Assembly: GCA_964400125.1 (NCBI GenBank) | Contig: CAYNSR010000010.1 | Span: forward strand, 40,024 to 104,023 | Direction: 5' to 3' | Source: Micavibrio sp964400125 | GTDB lineage: Bacteria > Pseudomonadota > Alphaproteobacteria > Micavibrionales > Micavibrionaceae | Length of the DNA: 64,000 nucleotides | Shown: positions 59,435-64,000 of the stretch, in pieces | Numbering within the stretch: position 1 is the stretch's first letter | Layout: the number at the start of each line of letters is the position of its first letter | The notes under the pieces: model-generated | The model's database searches: none | What the model was told of the DNA's origin: nothing | The model's input: the letters and a program-made list of their open reading frames with translations, nothing else | Made by a program: the position numbers and the translations under genes

Positions 59435-60160
59435 CTAAAACATGAACCGTATGCCCACGGCGGTGATAAAGCTGTCATTGTCGCCTTCCTCCCGTTTGGC
59501 GATGGAAGATGTTTCACCGAATTTGCGTTCATATTTCACATCGACATAGGGCGCGAATTTGCGAGTGATTTCATAGCGGGTCTGCAAACCGATTTCACCG
59601 CTGGAAAGCCCCGCGCCGATATGCTGTTCCGGCACATCCTGTGCGAACAGGTTTATCTCGGCATATGGCTCAAGGATCAGTCTTTGGGTGAGCAGAAATT
59701 CATTTTCCTGCCGCAGCCTTGCGCTGACATCGCCTTCGTCGCTCACGAACAAATGCGCCTCGGTTTCAAAGAAGTAAGGCGCAAGTCCGTTTATGCCAAT
59801 GACGGCATAAGATGTGGAAACAGGCTGTGTATCGTGCCGGATACCGGCCTGAAAATCCCAGAAATCGTGGATATTCCGGCTGTACATGGCCCAGAACTCC
59901 GCCTGCTTGGTCGTGCCATCCTCATTCTCGCCTTCTGATTTCAGCCAGAGTTTGTTTTCATCGGTGCCGATCCATCCGTCCAAGTCCCAGCTTGCGACCG
60001 GGCCATGTTCACCGCCGCCGTAATCAGTTTCCAGCGTGAACATATGCCAGATTTCCGACCCGTGCTGGTGATCCGCCGGATGGGTCGCGGCATCCTGCGC
60101 GTAGGCTGTCGCTGAAAATGTTAGATATAAAAACGCTGCTGCAAATAATTTAATGTGCAT
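59435..60160 (-). CDS. copB: Copper resistance protein B
   Basis: The protein of about 241 residues, from ATG 60160, has a signal peptide (MHIKLFAAAFLYLTFSATAYAQD) and an outer-membrane beta-barrel pattern: alternating strands, YEITRKFAPYVDVKYERKFG, and a terminal aromatic residue in FITAVGIRFMF. CopB binds copper and sits in the outer membrane. AAGGA precedes the start. It overlaps the oxidase stop by 11 nt. The His/Met-rich N-terminal region of some CopB proteins is short here. Confidence 0.85.
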   Translation of the reverse strand: MHIKLFAAAFLYLTFSATAYAQDAATHPADHQHGSEIWHMFTLETDYGGGEHGPVASWDLDGWIGTDENKLWLKSEGENEDGTTKQAEFWAMYSRNIHDFWDFQAGIRHDTQPVSTSYAVIGINGLAPYFFETEAHLFVSDEGDVSARLRQENEFLLTQRLILEPYAEINLFAQDVPEQHIGAGLSSGEIGLQTRYEITRKFAPYVDVKYERKFGETSSIAKREEGDNDSFITAVGIRFMF

Positions 60161-61976
60161 GGTGCTGTCCTTCCTCATTCGCGGGCTTATGGCCGGAATG
60201 ATCCATTTTCGAGTGACCCATAGCAGGCATATCGTGGCCCATCTTGGAGTGATCCATCGTTGAATGATCGACCTCTGGCTTTTCCTGCTTTGCTGGCATC
60301 TTGTGTCCTGCATGGGGATCAGATTTTTTAACAGACGGAACGGCGGAAGGGTCGAGCTTCGCCACAATCACCTTGTTCATCATCCCTGCCATCATGTGAT
60401 ACAGGAGGTGGCAGTGAAACGCCCATTCTCCCGGCTCGTCGGCGGTTAGCAATACAGAGTAAGACTGACCCGGCGGCACGATGACCGTGTGCTTGTTGGG
60501 AAGTTTCTCCGCTGGCTGGCCGTTTTCAAGTTGCACGAACATGCCATGCAGGTGCATCGGATGCGCCATCATCGTGTCGTTCACGAATTTCAGGCGTACA
60601 CGTTCCCCGTAATTGAGGTTGATCGGCCCGGAGTCGGCGTATTTCTTACCGTTGATCGTCCAGATATAACGCTCCATGTTGCCGCCAAGACGGACCAGAA
60701 TTTCCCTTTCAGCTTCCCGTGTGTCTTTCTGGATGCCAAGGTAGCGAAGATCAGCATAAGACAAAGCCTTGTCGCCGGGTGGCGTTCCGGCCTTAGCCCA
60801 GCCGCTTTCTTCCGCTATTTTGTTCATGCTTTCATCCGAAGGCATCGCGTGTCCCATCGCGGCATGATCCATACCCGACATATCCATGTTGCCGTGACCC
60901 ATACCACCCATATCGTGATCCATTCCCATGTCAGCCATCGTCAACAGGGCGCGTTCTCTGGCCTGTGGAATCTCGCCGCGCATCCCTTCACGCGGGGCCA
61001 GCGTTCCCAGCGCAAAACCCGTGCGGTCAATCGGTTCAACCGCAATCGTATAGGCTTTGTCCTCTTTGGGCGTAACGATCACGTCATAGGTTTCAGCTAC
61101 ACCGAAGCGGAACTCATCCACCGGCACAGGCTCGACGTTTTGCCCGTCTGCAGAAACGATCTGCATTTTAAGGCCGGGTATCCGCACATCATAGAACGAC
61201 ATGGCTGAAGCGTTGATAAAGCGCAGGCGCACACGTTCACCGGGCTTGAATATGCCCGTCCAGTTTTGTTCCGGCGTTTTGCCATTTGTTAGGAAGGTAT
61301 AACCCGTTACGTCTGATAAATCCGTGGGCAGCATCCGCATTTCGCCCCACATCTTCGCGTTCTTCCACGCCTTGCTAAAACCATCTTCCTTTGCATCGGC
61401 GAAGAAATCACCAACCGTGCGGCGGGCATATTGATAATACTCCGATGACATTTTCAGGTTGGACATGATGTCCCATGAGTCTTCATCCGTGAAATCGGAC
61501 AGCAGGACAACGTAATCACGCTCGGCCTGCACCGGGTCTTTGCTCCCGTATTTTTTTGCGGGCGCAATCACGATAGAGCCATAATGCCCGTCCTGCTCCT
61601 GCCCCATGCTGTGCGCGTGATACCAGTATGTGCCGTTCTGGCGCACCGGAAAACGGTAGGTAAAGGTTTCACCGGGCTTGATGCCGGGAAAGCCGTTAAA
61701 GCCCGGAACGCCGTCCATTTCACCGGGCAGCAGCAGCCCGTGCCAGTGGACGGACGTATCCTCGTCCAGCTTGTTGGTGACGTGAATGACGGCCTCCTGC
61801 CCTTCCGTAAAGCGCAGAGTCGGGCCAGGTATGGTGCCGTTGATGGTGATTTTATTGACCGCGCGGCCTGTGATATTTACCGGTTCGCGGGCTATGACCA
61901 GATCATACTCTTCCGCCCTGGCCGGTACGGCGGCAAACGTCAAAAAGACCAGAAATAAAGAAAAAATGCGTTTCAT
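60150..61976 (-). CDS. Copper resistance multicopper oxidase CopA
   Basis: The periplasmic oxidase (608 residues from ATG 61976) oxidises Cu(I) and related substrates. It has a signal peptide (FSLFLVFLTFAAVPARAEEY) and the copper-ligand motifs HWHGLLLPGEMDG, WYHAHSMGQ, HPMHLHGMF and HCHLLYHMMAGM. A Met/His-rich segment (MDHDMGGMGHGNMDMSGMDH) lies near residue 375, and a His/Lys-rich tail ends the protein. AAGGGA precedes the start. It is upstream of copB. A longer frame reaches 62006 but has no site. Confidence 0.92.
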   Translation of the reverse strand: MKRIFSLFLVFLTFAAVPARAEEYDLVIAREPVNITGRAVNKITINGTIPGPTLRFTEGQEAVIHVTNKLDEDTSVHWHGLLLPGEMDGVPGFNGFPGIKPGETFTYRFPVRQNGTYWYHAHSMGQEQDGHYGSIVIAPAKKYGSKDPVQAERDYVVLLSDFTDEDSWDIMSNLKMSSEYYQYARRTVGDFFADAKEDGFSKAWKNAKMWGEMRMLPTDLSDVTGYTFLTNGKTPEQNWTGIFKPGERVRLRFINASAMSFYDVRIPGLKMQIVSADGQNVEPVPVDEFRFGVAETYDVIVTPKEDKAYTIAVEPIDRTGFALGTLAPREGMRGEIPQARERALLTMADMGMDHDMGGMGHGNMDMSGMDHAAMGHAMPSDESMNKIAEESGWAKAGTPPGDKALSYADLRYLGIQKDTREAEREILVRLGGNMERYIWTINGKKYADSGPINLNYGERVRLKFVNDTMMAHPMHLHGMFVQLENGQPAEKLPNKHTVIVPPGQSYSVLLTADEPGEWAFHCHLLYHMMAGMMNKVIVAKLDPSAVPSVKKSDPHAGHKMPAKQEKPEVDHSTMDHSKMGHDMPAMGHSKMDHSGHKPANEEGQHHAH

Positions 61977-62034
61977 AAGTTTCCCTTTCGCAATAATAAC
62001 GCGCAAAGCCGCGTGAATGCGGCTTAAGGGAAAC

Positions 62035-62451
62035 TTAAATCCGGAAACGCTGTGTTGTCAGAAGAATGGAGGGCTGTGTTTGCGACAGAGCAAGCCAATC
62101 GGGCGGTGGTCCCCGGATTTCGCTACTCTGCGCTGGCGTCGGTATGACAGGAACATCCGTATTGATAACGGCGGAAAAAATCAGGCCAGCCTGAATATCG
62201 GGTTTCTGAACGGAAGCACTGTCCGCCGTCTGCAGATCAACGCCCATGCAATCGATGAGAAAATTAACTCCCTTTGGGGATGAAGATGACTCTTTGCCGC
62301 CGTCTGTATCGTGTCCGGCATGATGTTCGGCGCAAGGCTGTTTCGCAGCCGCCGCTTGCATCTTATCGGCGCACACCGGCATGGCGCACGCCAGCGAGGG
62401 CGTGAGCATGATCAGAATCATTATGACAACCAGAAACTTCTTCATACCCAT
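62035..62451 (-). CDS. Small secreted protein at the head of the copper operon
   Basis: From ATG 62451 the protein has 138 residues with a signal peptide (KKFLVVIMILIMLTPSLACA) and Cys/His residues in CAMPVCADKMQ and CAEHHAGHDT. The C-terminal part, with IRGPPPDWLALSQTQPSILL, resembles DUF2946-like proteins of copper clusters; this is a weak match. A start at 62445 is equally possible. It ends about 60 nt before the oxidase start. Confidence 0.6.
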   Translation of the reverse strand: MGMKKFLVVIMILIMLTPSLACAMPVCADKMQAAAAKQPCAEHHAGHDTDGGKESSSSPKGVNFLIDCMGVDLQTADSASVQKPDIQAGLIFSAVINTDVPVIPTPAQSSEIRGPPPDWLALSQTQPSILLTTQRFRI

Positions 62452-62533
62452 CAAGATATATTCTGTGAGGTAGAAAGGCCAGAGCGATATTTCCGTATGC
62501 CGCAATGTCGGCGATTTAACAAGGGTTTTGGCG

Positions 62534-62833
62534 CTATGTGCGGCAAAGAACCCTGATTTCCGCCCGCGGCACGATAGTAATGTCTGTGAATCCGTCGTCC
62601 GTGGGCGCGTCTGGTCGCCAGTCCGCTACAGGCGTGAAGATCACGCCGTCAACGCTGACGCCCAGAACCGTGCCGACGATAGCGTCCTCACGGGCCGCAT
62701 AAAGACTCAAGGCCGTTTCGACTTGCTCCCGCGTCAGCCCGCGTACGGCCAGCAGTTCTGTCTCGCCGGGACTGCCGGGCGTGTGGATCGGGTAACCACC
62801 GCGAATGTTCAACATTATCGTCATAATGCTCAA
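62534..62833 (-). pseudogene. Phage-like C-terminal fragment fused to broken methyltransferase
   Basis: The 99-codon frame reads GGYPIHTPGSPGETELLAVR, then GLTREQVETALSLYAAREDA and VDGVIFTPVADWRPDAP, to a stop at 62534. It resembles the C-terminal part of a small phage structural protein but I cannot name the family. Its start overlaps the methyltransferase remnant at 62834, so the junction is probably an insertion or recombination scar. Confidence 0.4.
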
Positions 62834-63059
62834 AGGCAGTGCGCGTGTTGTAGGGCGGGTCGATATAAATGCATTTCACCTGCCCGGCATAATAGGGCAG
62901 CAGGGCCTTGAGAGCCTCCAGATTATCGCCCTAGATCAGCATGTTCGAGCTGTCCGCGTCGCCGCACGACAGATCCGGCGCCACTTCCAGCAGGCGGTAC
63001 GGAACCCCCTCCGCCGCCTTCACATCCTTGTCTCTATCCAACCAGTCCAGTATAGGCAT
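62834..63059 (-). pseudogene. Type III restriction-modification methyltransferase remnant
   Basis: From ATG 63059 the translation starts MPILDWLDRDKDVKAAEGVP and reaches SSNMLI, then an in-frame TAG at 62931-62933. The same frame continues GDNLEALKALLPYYAGQVKC and IYIDPPYNTRTAFEHYDD. The IYIDPPYNT segment is motif IV of N6-adenine methyltransferases (Mod type). The next codons leave the family at about NVEHS. Both the stop and the truncation make this non-functional. Confidence 0.7.
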
Positions 63060-63076
63060 TATTCATTTCACCTTTA

Positions 63077-64000
63077 TTATGTCGGAATCCCTTTTCTATC
63101 TCTGCTTATAAACCATGACCGAATGGTTTGTATAAATTTCCACACATCGGTTTCGGCCGGTTTTAAATAACCCGCACTCTCGGGGTCTTCTCCGATTTTT
63201 TCAAAAATCTCCAATAGCCAGCTTGGGCCATGGCCGGTTGCTCCCAAGATTTTTAGCCATGATTCCAGTTCACCGGCCCTAACTGCGAACAAGCCGTATT
63301 GATCGAGCTTATCAAAAAGATTGTTGGCTGCTTCCTGATCTTGGCCGGTCAAGATGTTCACGCCACCATCCCTTTTCATGTCTTTGCCGGAGTCATCTAT
63401 TTTTTGCTTTATAGTGCTTCTCAGGCTTGACAAGGATTGGTGCTCGGCGTCAGGGATAAATCCGGCTTTCAAAAACGAAGTCCATTCCTTTCCGCCATCT
63501 TTTAGTATGTCGACATCAACAATTCCCGCTGCAGGAATTCCCAACTCTCTTAACGGGCGAATAATTGTCTGAACCGTCTGCTTGTTCTGGGCATTTATAA
63601 AAAGGCAATTTGGGATTCCCCAATCCGGCTTGTATTGCAAAAGCCGTTCATTTATTTCCTGATAAAAAGCTCTGTCAGCGCTGGATTCCGTCACCACGAC
63701 GTATTCATAAAACAACCCCTCCAGCACACCCGTGGATCGCAGCAAAGGATTTCGCATGAGCTTTAAAATGTCGGCATTGGGCAGAATTCTTGCAGTTGCC
63801 ACATTATCCCGATAGGTCAGGCGTACGATATTGACAGGGGTACCTGATTGAATACAGCCCATGACAAAACTCGGGCTGTGTGTGGACACAAAAATTCTTT
63901 TGTCGGAGTCGACGCTGGCGCGCGCAATTTCTTTTCCGAGTTTGAAGGCTAGGGCGTGTTGACAATTACAGCAACCACTGGACGGCAGCGGCGAGATAGA
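63077..64000 (-). CDS. Partial OLD-type ATPase with TOPRIM nuclease domain
   Basis: The frame is open from the window edge to a stop at 63077, so the N-terminal ATPase half lies outside. Visible parts are the ABC-type H-loop VSTHSPSFVMGC, then a TOPRIM domain with EYVVVTESSADRAFYQE (Glu and Asp of the first motif) and GIVDVDILKDGG (DxD). The C-terminal part has WLLEIFEKIGED. OLD-family nucleases act in DNA processing and anti-phage systems such as Gabija-like or retron-linked modules, but no partner is visible. The segment just inside the edge (LPSSGCCNCQHALAFKLGK) is unusual for the family. Confidence 0.75.
   Translation of the reverse strand, partial: SISPLPSSGCCNCQHALAFKLGKEIARASVDSDKRIFVSTHSPSFVMGCIQSGTPVNIVRLTYRDNVATARILPNADILKLMRNPLLRSTGVLEGLFYEYVVVTESSADRAFYQEINERLLQYKPDWGIPNCLFINAQNKQTVQTIIRPLRELGIPAAGIVDVDILKDGGKEWTSFLKAGFIPDAEHQSLSSLRSTIKQKIDDSGKDMKRDGGVNILTGQDQEAANNLFDKLDQYGLFAVRAGELESWLKILGATGHGPSWLLEIFEKIGEDPESAGYLKPAETDVWKFIQTIRSWFISRDRKGIPT

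Overview
The window reads as a moderately GC-rich alphaproteobacterial chromosome segment. The evidence is the gene order rpsT-dnaA-dnaN-recF-gyrB, a Usg-family protein, an RNase E whose S1 domain is split by a long acidic/RG-rich insert, a class 2 ferredoxin-NADP reductase beside a 2Fe-2S ferredoxin, NADP-type isocitrate dehydrogenase and CIRCE-controlled groESL. DotM/DotL genes of a type IVB (Dot/Icm-like) secretion system, an ankyrin protein with giant-virus-style repeats and a Fic protein suggest a host- or protist-associated, or predatory, lifestyle. That lifestyle is inference. The species cannot be fixed from the sequence alone; a Micavibrio-like lineage is one possibility.

Layout. 1-5.8 kb: the 5' part of a LamG-like protein gene (minus strand), then a plus-strand module dotM - unknown membrane protein - dotL - pseudopilin-like protein. 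5.8-16.6 kb: core replication block on the minus strand (rpsT, dnaA, dnaN, recF, a DMT-type permease, gyrB, a YcxB-like protein, argS), with a 131-bp palindromic repeat between dnaA and dnaN. 16.8-24 kb: mutM, an orphan FeeM-like acyltransferase, groESL split by a second copy of the palindromic repeat, usg, ferredoxin, a membrane protein and ferredoxin reductase. 24-32 kb: ctaA, an ankyrin-repeat gene inserted between two 351-bp copies of the ctaA 3' end, an acidic/LPD7-like gene pair, a glycosyltransferase, a secreted protein and a candidate small RNA. 32-40 kb: rne, an AmiC-type amidase, a small lipoprotein, an L,D-transpeptidase and icd.

40.3-55.3 kb: an integrated element at a tRNA-Thr(TGT) gene. 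The original tRNA is cut in its anticodon loop: 40 nt remain at 40279-40318 and 35 nt at 55281-55315, and together they make exactly one 75-nt tRNA. A complete, slightly different tRNA-Thr lies just inside the left end. The element has a tyrosine integrase, an AlpA-like protein and a P4-type primase-helicase. Its cargo is almost entirely secreted, lipoprotein and membrane genes of unknown function plus a class II Fic protein; no virion or conjugation genes are visible.

55.3-64 kb: a truncated second integrase next to the right tRNA fragment, then a compact minus-strand copper-resistance operon (multicopper oxidase CopA, CopB, DUF2231, metal-binding YHS/TRASH-like protein, DUF2933, copper P-type ATPase), a broken type III methyltransferase joined to a phage-like fragment, and a partial OLD-type ATPase/TOPRIM nuclease. 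This looks like a second, decayed element in tandem. Frameshifts and in-frame stops concentrate in accessory genes, while the core genes are intact.
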